Positions 41,003-50,229 of a stretch of 64,000 nt of DNA are shown one piece after another (within the stretch, counting starts at the first letter, position 1; each line of letters starts with the position of its first letter). The stretch is from Pseudomonadales bacterium (lineage in GTDB: Bacteria; Pseudomonadota; Gammaproteobacteria; Pseudomonadales; Halieaceae), in the NCBI GenBank assembly GCA_024234675.1, contig JACKNU010000004.1, positions 62,001 through 126,000 on the forward strand, read 5' to 3'. The translations under genes were made by a program, and so were the position numbers. The notes beneath the pieces were generated by a model that was not told where the DNA came from, searched no databases, and worked only from the letters and a program-made list of their open reading frames with translations.

Positions 41003-43048
41003 ATGAACAATCCCCTTCTGGAGCGGCATGAACTGCCACCTTTCAGCCGTATCGAACCCAGCCAGGTCGAACCCGCGATCAGGCACTTGATCGAGCGCAA
41101 CAAACAGGCGATCGAGGAACTGCTGGACGCCAATGAGCAGTACAGCTGGGATAACCTGTGGCAGCCTATCGAGCAGCTGGAAGACGAGTTGTCCCAGGCC
41201 TGGTCGCCGGTTTCCCACCTCAACGGCGTGTGCAACAACGAGGCACTGCGCGAGGCGTACAACACCTGCCTGCCGCTACTGTCCGAATACGGCACCTGGA
41301 TGGGACAGCACGAGCGCCTGTACCGAGCCTACCTGCAGATCACCGGGAATCCGGGCTTCGCGGCCCTGGACACCGCCCAGCGCAAGGCCATAGAGAACGT
41401 GCTGAGGGATTTTCGCCTGGCCGGCGTGGCCCTGCCGCCCGGGCAGAAGACCCGGTATGCCGAGCTGCGCAAACGCCTGAGCGAACTGGGCAGCAGCTTC
41501 AGCGACAACGTGCTGGACGCCACCAATGCCTGGTCCAGGCAGGTTACCGAGGAACAGCTCGCGGGGCTGCCGGCCACGGCCCTGGCCGGCGCCAGGCAGG
41601 CTGCGCAACAGGCCGGCCTGGAAGGCTGCCTCATAAACCTGGAGTTTCCCTCCTACTACCCGGTGCTGACCTACTGCGACGACGCCGTCCTGCGGGAGGA
41701 AGTCTATCGCGCCAATGCTACCCGGGCCTCCGATGAGGGTCCCCACGCCGGGCAGTGGGACAACAGCGCCATCATCGAGGAGACCCTCGCCCTGCGCCAG
41801 GAACTCGCGCAGCTGCTGGGTTTTGCCAATTACGCCGAACTCTCACTGGCCACCAAGATGGCCGATACACCCTCCCAGGTCAGGGATTTTCTCGAACAGC
41901 TGGCGCGGCAGTCCCGCTCCCAGGCCGAGGAGGAGTGGCATACGCTGCAGGAATTTGCCCGCAGCGAATTCGGCGCTACCGCCGTCAACGCCTGGGATGT
42001 GAGTTACTACAGCGAGAAGCTGCGCCAGCAGCGCTACCAGGTCTCCCAGGAAGAGCTGCGCCCCTACCTGCCCGTAGACCGCGTCCTGCCGGGGCTGTTC
42101 AAGGTCGTGGAACGCCTCTACGGGATCGCGGTCAGGGAGGTCAGCGACTTCGACAGCTACCACCCGGATGCGCGCCTGTTCGAGCTGCTACAGGACGACA
42201 CGGTCATCGCGCGCTTCTACCTGGACCTGTATGCACGACCCCACAAGCGCGGGGGTGCCTGGATGGACAACTGCCGGGTGCGGCGCAGCGTGGAGGGTAC
42301 CCTGCAGATACCGGTTGCCTACCTGGTCTGCAACTTCACCCCGCCGGTGGGCGCCGCCCCGGCCCTGCTCAACCACGCCGAACTCACCACCCTGTTCCAC
42401 GAGTTCGGCCACGGCCTGCACCATATGCTCACCCGCCAGACGGTGGCCGCCGTCTCCGGTATCAACGGGGTGGCCTGGGACGCGGTGGAGCTGCCCAGCC
42501 AGTTCCTGGAGAACTGGTGCTGGCAACGGGAGGCCCTGGAGCTGATTTCCGGGCATTACGAGACCGGCGAGCCGCTACCGGGGCAACTGCTGGACAAGCT
42601 GCTGGCTGCGCGCAGTTACCAGGCGGCCATGATGCTGGCCCGCCAGGTGGAGTTCGCCCTCTTCGACCTGCGCCTGCACGGCGAGTGGAACCCCGCGAAC
42701 GGCGCTTCGGTGCAGGACCTGCTCGACGAGGTGCGCGCCGCGGTGGCAGTGGTGCCGACACCCGCCTACAACCGCTTCCAGAACAGCTTTTCCCACATTT
42801 TCGCCGGTGGTTACGCCGCCGGTTACTACAGCTACAAGTGGGCGGAAGTGCTGTCCGCTGACGCGTTTTCACGCTTCGAGGAGGAGGGCATCTTCAATCG
42901 CGACACCGGCGAGAGCTTCCGGCAGCACATCCTGCACGCCGGGGGCTCGCGCGACGCCATGGAACTGTTCATCGCCTTCCGGGGTCGCGAGCCCAGCCTG
43001 GAGCCGCTGCTGCGCCACAGCGGTATCACCACTCCGGCCGCGGCCTAG
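41003..43048 (+). CDS. prlC: Oligopeptidase A
   Basis: 681-aa zinc metallopeptidase of family M3A that degrades peptides, including cleaved signal peptides, in the cytoplasm; E. coli is 680 aa. The zinc motif is HEFGH in LFHEFGHGLHHML, and the third ligand Glu lies in the WDAVELPSQFLENW segment. The substrate-side YAAGYYSYKWAEVLSADAF motif near the C-terminus is intact. Its stop overlaps the stop of the convergent pterin-synthase-like gene by four bases. Confidence 0.96.
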   Translation: MNNPLLERHELPPFSRIEPSQVEPAIRHLIERNKQAIEELLDANEQYSWDNLWQPIEQLEDELSQAWSPVSHLNGVCNNEALREAYNTCLPLLSEYGTWMGQHERLYRAYLQITGNPGFAALDTAQRKAIENVLRDFRLAGVALPPGQKTRYAELRKRLSELGSSFSDNVLDATNAWSRQVTEEQLAGLPATALAGARQAAQQAGLEGCLINLEFPSYYPVLTYCDDAVLREEVYRANATRASDEGPHAGQWDNSAIIEETLALRQELAQLLGFANYAELSLATKMADTPSQVRDFLEQLARQSRSQAEEEWHTLQEFARSEFGATAVNAWDVSYYSEKLRQQRYQVSQEELRPYLPVDRVLPGLFKVVERLYGIAVREVSDFDSYHPDARLFELLQDDTVIARFYLDLYARPHKRGGAWMDNCRVRRSVEGTLQIPVAYLVCNFTPPVGAAPALLNHAELTTLFHEFGHGLHHMLTRQTVAAVSGINGVAWDAVELPSQFLENWCWQREALELISGHYETGEPLPGQLLDKLLAARSYQAAMMLARQVEFALFDLRLHGEWNPANGASVQDLLDEVRAAVAVVPTPAYNRFQNSFSHIFAGGYAAGYYSYKWAEVLSADAFSRFEEEGIFNRDTGESFRQHILHAGGSRDAMELFIAFRGREPSLEPLLRHSGITTPAAA

Positions 43049-43542
43049 GGCTGCTGGCGGCGGTCCGCCACCCAACTGGCACAACCCTTCTGGCCCGGCC
43101 CCGAGGCCACGCAGAGCTCGATTTCCCGCAGGTCATCGTCGCCCGACAGTTGCAGCAGGCGCTGCAGCAGGTAGCGGGAGAATTCTTCCACCGTGGCGTT
43201 GCGTATTGGCAGGACGATGGTATCGGAGCGCAGAAAAAGCATCTGCTGATCGGCAAAACGCACCCGGTAGCAATCGCCCTCCTCCTCTACCTGCTGGTAG
43301 GGGGAGTCGCCGGCCAGCAGCATATACTCGTCCAGTTCGGCACACAGCGTGGCCAGGCGCGACTTGTAGACGTTGTAGTCGGCGGCGAAGCCGTTGTGCC
43401 CCATGGGCGCGACAATGCGGGCGGACACTGAATAGTTGTGGCCGTGCAGGCGCTCGCGCTCCACGGCTGAAAATATAGTGTAGTGCGCCGCGGAGAACTT
43501 GTGTCGCTCCTTGTTGATGTACAGCGTGGTGAGTTGTTCCAT
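43045..43542 (-). CDS. Divergent 6-pyruvoyl-tetrahydropterin/6-carboxytetrahydropterin synthase homologue
   Basis: 165-aa T-fold protein of the COG0720 (PTPS/QueD) family. The zinc site is intact: H20 in FSAAHYT and H33/H35 in RLHGHNYSV. In contrast, the catalytic Cys that lies four residues before the first His of HGH in QueD is Arg29, the triad Asp-His is D71-E72, and the pterin-anchoring Glu of VKET is not present where expected (CVASGPGQ). It is therefore unlikely to do the standard QueD reaction; PTPS subfamilies with other active-site residues exist. ATG 43542 gives the usual N-terminus. It is divergent from the SDR gene and its 3' end converges with prlC. Confidence 0.7.
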   Translation of the reverse strand: MEQLTTLYINKERHKFSAAHYTIFSAVERERLHGHNYSVSARIVAPMGHNGFAADYNVYKSRLATLCAELDEYMLLAGDSPYQQVEEEGDCYRVRFADQQMLFLRSDTIVLPIRNATVEEFSRYLLQRLLQLSGDDDLREIELCVASGPGQKGCASWVADRRQQP

Positions 43543-43697
43543 CGAAGTGCCCGAGTCAGTCGATACGGGCGCCATTGTTACGCCTGGCCGGCGCCGGCGC
43601 AACTCGGCACCGGCAACGGGGTGCAGCCAGAACTGCCGACAGCCGCGGCCGGGGTGGGTTATCATTGGCCGCTCCGGGACAATTACAGGCACTCGTT

Positions 43698-44399
43698 ATG
43701 AACATCGCAATCATCACCGGCGCCAGCGTCGGCATCGGCAGGGCCACCGCGGAAGCCTTCATGGCGGACGGGTACCAGGTCCATAACCTGTCGCGACGCC
43801 CCTGCCCTGCGCCGGGGGTACACAACCTGTGCTGCGACCTGTCCTCCACAGCCTCCATCGACCTGGCCTGCAAAAGCCTGGAGGCTGCAATCGTCGGCGC
43901 CCGGTCCGTGGCGCTGGTGCACAATGCCAGCCAGATGCTCAAGGACAGCGCCGCCAGCTGCGACAGCGACGCCCTGCGCCGGGTGCTGGAAACCAACGTG
44001 GTCGCCATCAACACCCTCAACCAGAAGTTGCTGCCGCACCTGCCCCGCTCCTCCAGCGTGATCTACGTGGGGTCTACCCTGTCGGAGAAGGCGGTACCGG
44101 GCTCGTTCAGCTACGTGGTCAGCAAGCACGCCCAGCTGGGGATGATGCGCGCCACCTGCCAGGACCTGATGGGCAGCGGCCTGCACACCACCCTGGTGTG
44201 TCCCGGTTTCACCGATACCGAGATGCTGCGCACCCACCTGGGCGATGACCCGGGCGTGGAACGCCTGTTTGCGGAGATGAACAGTTTCGGCCGCCTGATC
44301 GATCCCACTGAGATCGCCGAGTTGATCCGCTGGGCACACCACAACCCGGTGATCAACGGCTCAGTGCTGCACGCCAACCTGGGCCAGAAGGAGAGCTAG
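43698..44399 (+). CDS. Short-chain dehydrogenase/reductase, sepiapterin-reductase-like
   Basis: 233-aa SDR. Cofactor motif TGASVGIGRATA, a HNAS in place of NNAG, and catalytic Ser/Tyr/Lys in VGSTLSEKAVPGSFSYVVSKHA (SYVVSK). This size and motif pattern resemble sepiapterin reductase and other small pterin or ketone reductases, though no pterin-specific residue can be named. ATG 43698; the PTPS-like gene lies 155 bp away in divergent orientation, and yhhQ follows 2 bases after its stop. Confidence 0.82.
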   Translation: MNIAIITGASVGIGRATAEAFMADGYQVHNLSRRPCPAPGVHNLCCDLSSTASIDLACKSLEAAIVGARSVALVHNASQMLKDSAASCDSDALRRVLETNVVAINTLNQKLLPHLPRSSSVIYVGSTLSEKAVPGSFSYVVSKHAQLGMMRATCQDLMGSGLHTTLVCPGFTDTEMLRTHLGDDPGVERLFAEMNSFGRLIDPTEIAELIRWAHHNPVINGSVLHANLGQKES

Positions 44400-44401
44400 C
44401 C

Positions 44402-45181
44402 TTGACCGCCGCCGCGCTGAGGGAGCGCAGGGAGCGCACCTTCCTGGTGCTGGCGGGTTTTTTCCTGTGCTCCATGACCCTGCTGAACGTGATCGGCATC
44501 ACCCGTTTCGTCCAGTTGGGTCCCATGGCGCTGGCCGTGGGGGTACTGCCCTATCCCCTCACTTTCCTGTGCACCGACCTGATCTGCGAACTCTACGGCA
44601 AGGCGCGCGCCAACTTCCTGGTCAGTGTCGGCCTGGTGCTCAATTTCTTTATCCTGTTCGTGCTGCTGCTGGGCAATTCCATCCCCGCGGTACCGGCGGA
44701 ACAGATGCCCCCCTGGCAAATCCTGCAACTGGCCGCGCCGGTGGCGCTACCCAACGGTGAGATAGTGGAGCAGAGTGTCGGCCTGTACCAGCTGATCTAC
44801 GCCACCACCTCAGGAGCGGTGTTCGCCTCCATGCTGGCCTATGTCGCGGCCCAGTACTGCGATGTCCAGTTGTTTCACTTCTGGAAGCGCGTCACCCGCG
44901 GCAAGCACCTGTGGATACGCAATAATTTCAGCACCCTGATGAGCCAGATGGTGGATTCGGTCATGGTTATCTCGGTGACCTTCGGCGCCGCCTTCCTGCG
45001 CGGGGACATCGCCTTCCAGGCCCTGCTGGTGCTGGTGGGCAGCAACTACCTGTTCAAGGCCACGGTGGCGATCCTGGACACGGGCCCCCTGTACCTGGCG
45101 GTATACTACCTGCGTCGCTACCTGCAACTGCCGGGCACTGAAACCGTGGTCTCCATGGAGCAGGCGAGCTCCCCGCCGTAA
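44402..45181 (+). CDS. yhhQ: YhhQ-type queuosine precursor transporter
   Basis: 259-aa inner-membrane protein of the YhhQ/COG1738 family (VUT), which imports the queuosine precursors preQ0 and preQ1 in E. coli. Six hydrophobic segments are visible; family motifs include YPLTFLCTDLICELYGKARA and NNFSTLMSQMVDSVMV. TTG start at 44402 with an AAGGAG ribosome-binding site in the end of the SDR gene. Adjacent to an SDR and, across the divergent promoter, a PTPS-like gene, suggesting a pterin/deazapurine-linked unit. Confidence 0.88.
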   Translation: MTAAALRERRERTFLVLAGFFLCSMTLLNVIGITRFVQLGPMALAVGVLPYPLTFLCTDLICELYGKARANFLVSVGLVLNFFILFVLLLGNSIPAVPAEQMPPWQILQLAAPVALPNGEIVEQSVGLYQLIYATTSGAVFASMLAYVAAQYCDVQLFHFWKRVTRGKHLWIRNNFSTLMSQMVDSVMVISVTFGAAFLRGDIAFQALLVLVGSNYLFKATVAILDTGPLYLAVYYLRRYLQLPGTETVVSMEQASSPP

Positions 45182-45193
45182 CCGGAACGAAGG

Positions 45194-46336
45194 ATGATAC
45201 AGAGCAAGCTGCCCCGGGTGGGCACCACCATTTTCACCCGCATGTCCACGCTGGCCGCCGCCCACGGGGCCATCAACCTGTCCCAGGGCTTCCCCGATTT
45301 CGATGCGCCCGAGGCACTGCGCGAGGCCATGGCCCGCCATGTCATGGACGGGCATAACCAGTATGCCCCCATGCCGGGGGTGATGCGGCTGCGGGAGCAG
45401 CTCGCCGCCCAGTTACAGCGCTACCGGGGGGTCAGCTGCGACCCCGACACGGAGATTACCGTGGTACCGGGGGCCACGGAGGGCATTTTCTGCGCGGTGA
45501 TGGCCTGCGTGAGGCCGGGCGACGAGGTTATCCTGCTGGACCCCTGCTACGACAGCTACCAGCCCAGCGTGGAGCTGGCCGGCGGGCGCGCCGTGCACGT
45601 ACCGCTGCAGGGGCCGGGCTTTGCCCTGGACAGGGAGCGCCTGCAAGCCGCTGTCTCCGGGCGCACCCGCCTGTTGATGATCAACTCACCCCACAATCCC
45701 AGCGGCGGCGTCCTGTCACGGGAGGATATGCTGTACCTGGAGGCCCTGGTGGAGCGCCACAACCTGCTGGTCATCAGTGATGAAGTCTATGAGCACCTGG
45801 TGTTCGACGGCCGCGCGCACCACAGCGCCCTGCAGTTTCCCGCCCTGCGCCAGCGCAGTTTCGCCCTGTTCTCCTTCGGCAAGACGTTCAGCGTCACCGG
45901 CTGGAAAACCGGTTACTGCATCGCGCCACCGGCGCTCACCACCGAACTGCGCAAGGTGCACCAGTTCGTGTCCTTCGTGGCGGTCACGCCGGTGCAGCTG
46001 GCGGTGGCGGATTTCCTGGCCGAGCACCCGGATTACCCCGCCACCCTGGCCGCTTTCTACCAGCGCAAGCGGGACCTGTTCTGCGCCGCCCTGGGCCAGT
46101 CCCGGTTCAGTTTCACCCCCAGTGCCGGCACCTACTTCCAGCTGCTGGACTACAGTGAGATCAGCCGGGAGGTCGACACCGCGCTATGCGAGCAGTGGAC
46201 TAGCGAGCGGGGCGTCGCCGCCATACCCATCTCGGTCTTCTACGAGCAGCCACCCCCCCGGCAGCTGCTGCGTTTTTGTTTTGCCAAGAATGATGCGGTG
46301 CTCGAGTCGGCCGCGGAGGTACTATGCAGGATTTGA
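45194..46336 (+). CDS. Methionine/aromatic aminotransferase, YbdL type
   Basis: 380-aa class I PLP aminotransferase. The N-terminal INLSQGFPDFDAPEALREAM and NQYAPMPGVMRLREQLA, and the lysine site FGKTFSVTGWKTGY (K230), match the YbdL/methionine aminotransferase group (glutamine transaminase K-like). It transfers the amino group to the ketoacid MTOB in the methionine salvage pathway in relatives. The gene overlaps the omega-amidase gene by 13 bases, which supports this role because the glutamine-derived keto acid amide is the next enzyme's substrate. Confidence 0.88.
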   Translation: MIQSKLPRVGTTIFTRMSTLAAAHGAINLSQGFPDFDAPEALREAMARHVMDGHNQYAPMPGVMRLREQLAAQLQRYRGVSCDPDTEITVVPGATEGIFCAVMACVRPGDEVILLDPCYDSYQPSVELAGGRAVHVPLQGPGFALDRERLQAAVSGRTRLLMINSPHNPSGGVLSREDMLYLEALVERHNLLVISDEVYEHLVFDGRAHHSALQFPALRQRSFALFSFGKTFSVTGWKTGYCIAPPALTTELRKVHQFVSFVAVTPVQLAVADFLAEHPDYPATLAAFYQRKRDLFCAALGQSRFSFTPSAGTYFQLLDYSEISREVDTALCEQWTSERGVAAIPISVFYEQPPPRQLLRFCFAKNDAVLESAAEVLCRI

Positions 46337-47094
46337 GTGTTACCCTGATGCAACGGGAGCTGGCCTGGGAGCAGCCGGCGGACAACCGCCGACAGATCGA
46401 GGCAGCCATCGCCGGCCTGGACCAGGCCGGCGACCTGATCCTGCTCCCCGAGATGTTTACCACGGGCTTTTCCATGAACGCCCTGGCCAACGCCGAGCCG
46501 CCCGGTGGCGACACCGAACAGTGGCTGGGCCGGTTGGCCCGGCGCCACGACTGCGCCCTGTCGGGCAGCATCGCGGTCAGGGACGGCGAGGGTGTCTACA
46601 ACCGCATGCTGTTCGCCACGCCCCGGGGCGTACGGTACTACGACAAGCGCCACCTGTTCCGCATGGCCGGCGAACACAAGCGCTACCGGGCCGGGCGGGA
46701 GAGGGTCATCGTCAGCTGGCGCGGCTGGCGCATCCTCCTGCAGGTCTGCTACGACCTGCGCTTCCCCGTGTTCAGCCGCAACCGCAATGATTACGACCTC
46801 GCCCTGTACGTGGCCAACTGGCCGGCGCCACGGCGCCAGCACTGGCGCCAGCTGCTGGTGGCCAGGGCCATCGAAAACCTGGCCTGCGTGGTGGGGGTCA
46901 ACCGTATCGGCAGCGACGCCAACGGCCTGGAGTACAGCGGGGACAGCCTGGCGGTCGCAGCGGACGGCACGCTGTTAAAGGACATGGAAAATGAAAACGG
47001 CACCGCCAGGGTGGTCCTGGACGGCGCCGCGTTACACGCTTATCGGGAGAGTTTCCCCTGCCAGCTGGATGCCGATAGCTTCCAGCTGGACTGA
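46324..47094 (+). CDS. Omega-amidase, YafV-like nitrilase family
   Basis: 256-aa carbon-nitrogen hydrolase. The Glu-Lys-Cys triad is E43 (PEMF), K108 (YDKRHLF) and C142 (QVCYDLRFP). The YafV/Nit2 group removes the amide from 2-oxoglutaramate or 2-oxosuccinamate. With the overlapping aminotransferase it forms a glutamine transaminase/omega-amidase pair that recovers 2-oxo acids during methionine salvage. Ends 7 bases from the convergent ompA-like gene. Confidence 0.88.
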   Translation: MQDLSVTLMQRELAWEQPADNRRQIEAAIAGLDQAGDLILLPEMFTTGFSMNALANAEPPGGDTEQWLGRLARRHDCALSGSIAVRDGEGVYNRMLFATPRGVRYYDKRHLFRMAGEHKRYRAGRERVIVSWRGWRILLQVCYDLRFPVFSRNRNDYDLALYVANWPAPRRQHWRQLLVARAIENLACVVGVNRIGSDANGLEYSGDSLAVAADGTLLKDMENENGTARVVLDGAALHAYRESFPCQLDADSFQLD

Positions 47095-47101
47095 GCGCCA
47101 A

Positions 47102-48175
47102 TTACTCCGAGTATTCGACTTCCAGGGAAGCCATTACCCGACGGTTTTCTGCGCGACCCTCAGCGGTATCATTGCTGGCAACCGGGTTGGCCTCGCCATA
47201 GCCCACTGCCTTGAGGCGACTGGGAGCGATGCCGTAGGTGTTGACCAGCATATCCACGACGGCCTGGGCGCGACGCTGGGACAGCTGCTGGTTGTAGTCA
47301 TCGGGGCCGACACTGTCAGTGTAACCATCGATGCTAACGTCCACCTGGTCAAAACGCTTGAGGAACTTGGCCAGTTCACCCAGGTCGGTGAAGTACTGCT
47401 CCTGCACCACAGAGGAATCGAAGGCAAAGTTGACCTTGAGCTTGATGGAGGCCACCTGGGCAACCGGCAGCGGGCAACCCTGTGAATCCACGCGGGTGTT
47501 GGGGGGGGTGCCGAGACAGGCGTCGTCCTGGTCGCAAACGCCATCGCCATCCTCATCCAGGCAGACTTCATGATCGATGACGGGCGGCGGCGCCACGTTG
47601 CCGAGGTAGTAGTTCAGGCCCAGATACGCGATGGTATCGGCGTTGCCCTTGTCGATGTTGTAGACCGAGCGGCCATCCAGACTGGCGCCGAAGCGGCTGG
47701 TTATCATCCAGCGCACACCCAGGCCGGCGTTGACGGTGGTGTCGTCATTGCTCTCGCCGCCGGTGCGCTTGGGGTCGGTGGAGAAGAAGCCGGCGCCCAG
47801 TACTGCGTAGGGACGCAGCGTGCCACCGTCACCGATGAAGCTGCCACCGTAATATTTCATGCCCAGGTTGGCCAGGGTTACCTCGGTCTTGGTGCCGGGA
47901 AACGCCTCGTTGTTGGCATCGTCCTGGGTAAAGGACAGCTCGGTGGACCACTGATCGGTCCAGGCCCATTCCAGACCGACCCACGGAGAGTTCATGTTTT
48001 GCAGGTCGCGGTCGCTGGAGAAATACCAGTGGGCGGCACCCGCGCTCAACGTAATGGGAGTCTTGCCGGTGGAATAATCCGCTTCCCCTGCCGGGGTCTG
48101 GGCCACGGCAATCGACGTCATTCCCGCCATGGCGAACCCTGCTGCCGCGCCCGCCGCCAATATTATTTTCTTCAT
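47102..48175 (-). CDS. OmpA-family outer-membrane protein
   Basis: 357-aa outer-membrane protein: signal peptide (cut after about residue 25, SIAVAQ), an N-terminal 8-stranded beta-barrel (about 30-200; aromatic-rich strands WAWTDQWSTELSFTQDD, YAVLGAGFF), a cysteine-rich acidic thrombospondin type-3-like linker (DEDGDGVCDQDD...) and a C-terminal OmpA peptidoglycan-binding domain with IDGYTDSVGPDDYNQQLSQR and RLKAVGYGEANPVASNDT. It ends in an aromatic-poor tail. ATG 48175 is preceded by AGGAG. It lies 119 bp downstream of hda but probably has its own transcript. Confidence 0.92.
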   Translation of the reverse strand: MKKIILAAGAAAGFAMAGMTSIAVAQTPAGEADYSTGKTPITLSAGAAHWYFSSDRDLQNMNSPWVGLEWAWTDQWSTELSFTQDDANNEAFPGTKTEVTLANLGMKYYGGSFIGDGGTLRPYAVLGAGFFSTDPKRTGGESNDDTTVNAGLGVRWMITSRFGASLDGRSVYNIDKGNADTIAYLGLNYYLGNVAPPPVIDHEVCLDEDGDGVCDQDDACLGTPPNTRVDSQGCPLPVAQVASIKLKVNFAFDSSVVQEQYFTDLGELAKFLKRFDQVDVSIDGYTDSVGPDDYNQQLSQRRAQAVVDMLVNTYGIAPSRLKAVGYGEANPVASNDTAEGRAENRRVMASLEVEYSE

Positions 48176-48294
48176 TGTTATGGAACTCCTGTCCGTGATT
48201 GGTTTCTTACGCGCGAAGAATAACATTCCCCGCGGCTATTTCCAGTGCTTTTTGTGGTGATATTGTGCCCATCAAGGGGGGGGTTCCGGCTCGC

Positions 48295-48990
48295 TTACCA
48301 GCCCAGAACCCGCCGCGTAAACGGTATCGACAGGGGGCGCTTTTCCACCAGCGAGGCGTGATCCAGGTCATCCAGCAGGGCCAACAGCGCCTCCATGTCC
48401 CGGCTGGCGCGGGCCACGATATAATTCGCCACCTCAGGGCCCAGCGCGATACCCCTCTGGGCGGCCCGAAACACGAGAATGGCGGCTTTTTGCTCGTCAT
48501 TGGCGGGGTTGAGTTGGAACACGCCTCCCCAGGCCAGGCGCGAGCGCAGGTCTTCGAGGCCCAGCGCGAGGGCGCGGGGGGCAGCCTGCGCCGCCAGCAG
48601 CAGGCGACAGCCCCGCTCCCTGGCCCGGTTATACAGGTTGAACAGCGCCAGCTCCCAGTCTTGCCGGCCCAGCACCGCGTGGAGGTCGTCCAGGCAGACC
48701 AGTTGCAGCGATTCCATCCCCTGCAGCACGTCCCGGGCCGGGTAGCCCCCCAGGTCCGCCAGCGGCAGGTACTGGGCGTCCCGACCCGCCAGGTGACAAC
48801 TGGCCTGCAGCAGGTGCGACTTGCCGGAGCCCCTGGGCCCGTGCAGGTAGATGACCGCGTCCCCGCCGCCAGTCGCCTGGGCGCGCAACGCCCCCAACAG
48901 CGGCTTCATGGCCGCCGTGGCGAGAAAGTTTGCCAGCGTGGCCTCGTCCCGCAGGCGCACCGGCAGGGGCAATTGGCTGAGACTCGTCAT
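48295..48990 (-). CDS. hda: Replication-initiation regulator Hda
   Basis: 231-aa DnaA-homologous AAA+ protein that, with the beta clamp and ADP, stimulates ATP hydrolysis on DnaA to limit re-initiation. The N-terminal clamp-binding hexapeptide QLPLPV (residues 6-11) is present as in E. coli (QLSLPL). Walker A GPRGSGKSHL, Walker B LVCLDDL, and the AAA+ sensor region LRSRLAWG follow. It lies 38 bases downstream of the DUF2066 gene, a conserved neighbourhood with purM-purN. Confidence 0.92.
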   Translation of the reverse strand: MTSLSQLPLPVRLRDEATLANFLATAAMKPLLGALRAQATGGGDAVIYLHGPRGSGKSHLLQASCHLAGRDAQYLPLADLGGYPARDVLQGMESLQLVCLDDLHAVLGRQDWELALFNLYNRARERGCRLLLAAQAAPRALALGLEDLRSRLAWGGVFQLNPANDEQKAAILVFRAAQRGIALGPEVANYIVARASRDMEALLALLDDLDHASLVEKRPLSIPFTRRVLGW

Positions 48991-49028
48991 TCAGTTGCCG
49001 CTGCACAGGCCCGCAGCCGTGCCGGTAA

Positions 49029-50111
49029 TCAATTTTGCCACCGGTAGTTCAGGCCCTGTTCGGGACCCGCCGCCAGCGGCAGCAGTCGTTTGTTCAACTC
49101 CAGCATGGTCGCCAACTGGGCCGGGGCCGCCTGCGCCACCAGCCGCAGTTGCAGCTCGTCGCCCCTGACCCGCTCCACCCTGGCCTGCTCGACCAGCTCC
49201 AGGCTCTCCAGCCAGTTGATAAGGGCGGCAAAGTCGGCGTAACCCGCAATCCCGGTGACCGACATGGGGATACCGTCTCCATCGACCGCCGATGCGGCCA
49301 CGGCATAGCGCGCCGCCATGGTTTCGGCGACCAGGGACACCCCCTCGCCGACGAAGGCCGCCGCATCCGCGCCCGTGATTACGCTGCCGCGCCGCTCATC
49401 GCCCATCAGGAACAGCCAGTCACCGGCCACGCCGCCGGATGACAGGGCCGCCAAGCGCCCGGCCAGCACCGCCTGCACCTGGTAGCGGGCCGAGGCCCCC
49501 TGGATGGCCGCCGCATCCAGGCTCCAGGCTACCTGGGGGGGCAGCGCGGCCGCATCGGTCAGGTCCAGCAGGGGCAGTTGCATGGGGATACCCCGCCGGG
49601 CAAATGCAGCCCGCAGGTCCGCCACCATGGCCGGGGAGCTGTCGGCGCTGACCAGTTGGTGCCCCTGGGACCCATCCTCCACCAGCCACACCAGCACCGC
49701 TGGCCGGTTGGCCGTCCACAGGGGTACCCCGGCCTCGATCACCAGCGCGGTAACCCAGCTGCCGTCAAACTCGATGCGCGCCAACAGCTCCCTGTCCGGT
49801 GCCGCGCCGCGCTCGAAACCGTAGCGCTGGACGTGGCCCCTGGCCTCCCCCAGGGCAGCCGAGATAACGGGGTTGCGCAATACCTCGACGCTGCCGGTCA
49901 CCTTCACCAGCACCTCGGACAGGGCTTCTTTGGAGGCCTTGGCGAGGGTTGCGGGCGCCTGGTCCGCCACCGGCACCGCGGCCGTATACAAGTTCGGCAC
50001 CAGCTCCGCCCGCAGCAGCAGCGGCCAGCAGGACAGCAACAACGCGAGCCCCATCAAACCTGTTCTTTGCCTGTTCAATCCGATCTCCCGGGCACATGAA
50101 ACGAGCTGCAT
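49029..50111 (-). CDS. DUF2066 family exported protein
   Basis: 360-aa protein with a signal peptide or N-terminal membrane anchor (about residues 14-34, LMGLALLLSCWPLLLRA). The rest matches the DUF2066 pattern: AAVPVADQAPATLAKASKEALSEVLVKVTG, YGFER, VWLVEDG, and a C-terminal NYRWQN. The family is unknown in function but regularly sits between hda and purM in gammaproteobacteria. Divergent from purM across a 118-bp gap. Confidence 0.87.
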   Translation of the reverse strand: MQLVSCAREIGLNRQRTGLMGLALLLSCWPLLLRAELVPNLYTAAVPVADQAPATLAKASKEALSEVLVKVTGSVEVLRNPVISAALGEARGHVQRYGFERGAAPDRELLARIEFDGSWVTALVIEAGVPLWTANRPAVLVWLVEDGSQGHQLVSADSSPAMVADLRAAFARRGIPMQLPLLDLTDAAALPPQVAWSLDAAAIQGASARYQVQAVLAGRLAALSSGGVAGDWLFLMGDERRGSVITGADAAAFVGEGVSLVAETMAARYAVAASAVDGDGIPMSVTGIAGYADFAALINWLESLELVEQARVERVRGDELQLRLVAQAAPAQLATMLELNKRLLPLAAGPEQGLNYRWQN

Positions 50112-50185
50112 TGTAACAGGACAGCGCGGCGCCCGGGATAGCGCAAATTTACCCGCGGCAGGATGAACTGACAGGTGAATACCGC

Positions 50186-50191
50186 TAGAAT
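50186..50191 (+). promoter_or_regulatory. -10 box of purM
   Basis: TAGAAT hexamer 39 bases upstream of the first possible purM start (50230), followed by AGCCGCCTTCT, nearly identical to the prlC upstream element. No clear -35 box. Confidence 0.4.
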
Positions 50192-50229
50192 AGCCGCCTT
50201 CTCACCCCACCCCCAGCCACAGCTACCGG

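Noticed and set aside
48176..48294. Promoter of the OmpA gene in the hda-ompA gap
   Set aside because: Several AT-rich hexamers, but none with convincing spacing; a G8 run and AT-rich leader do not decide it.
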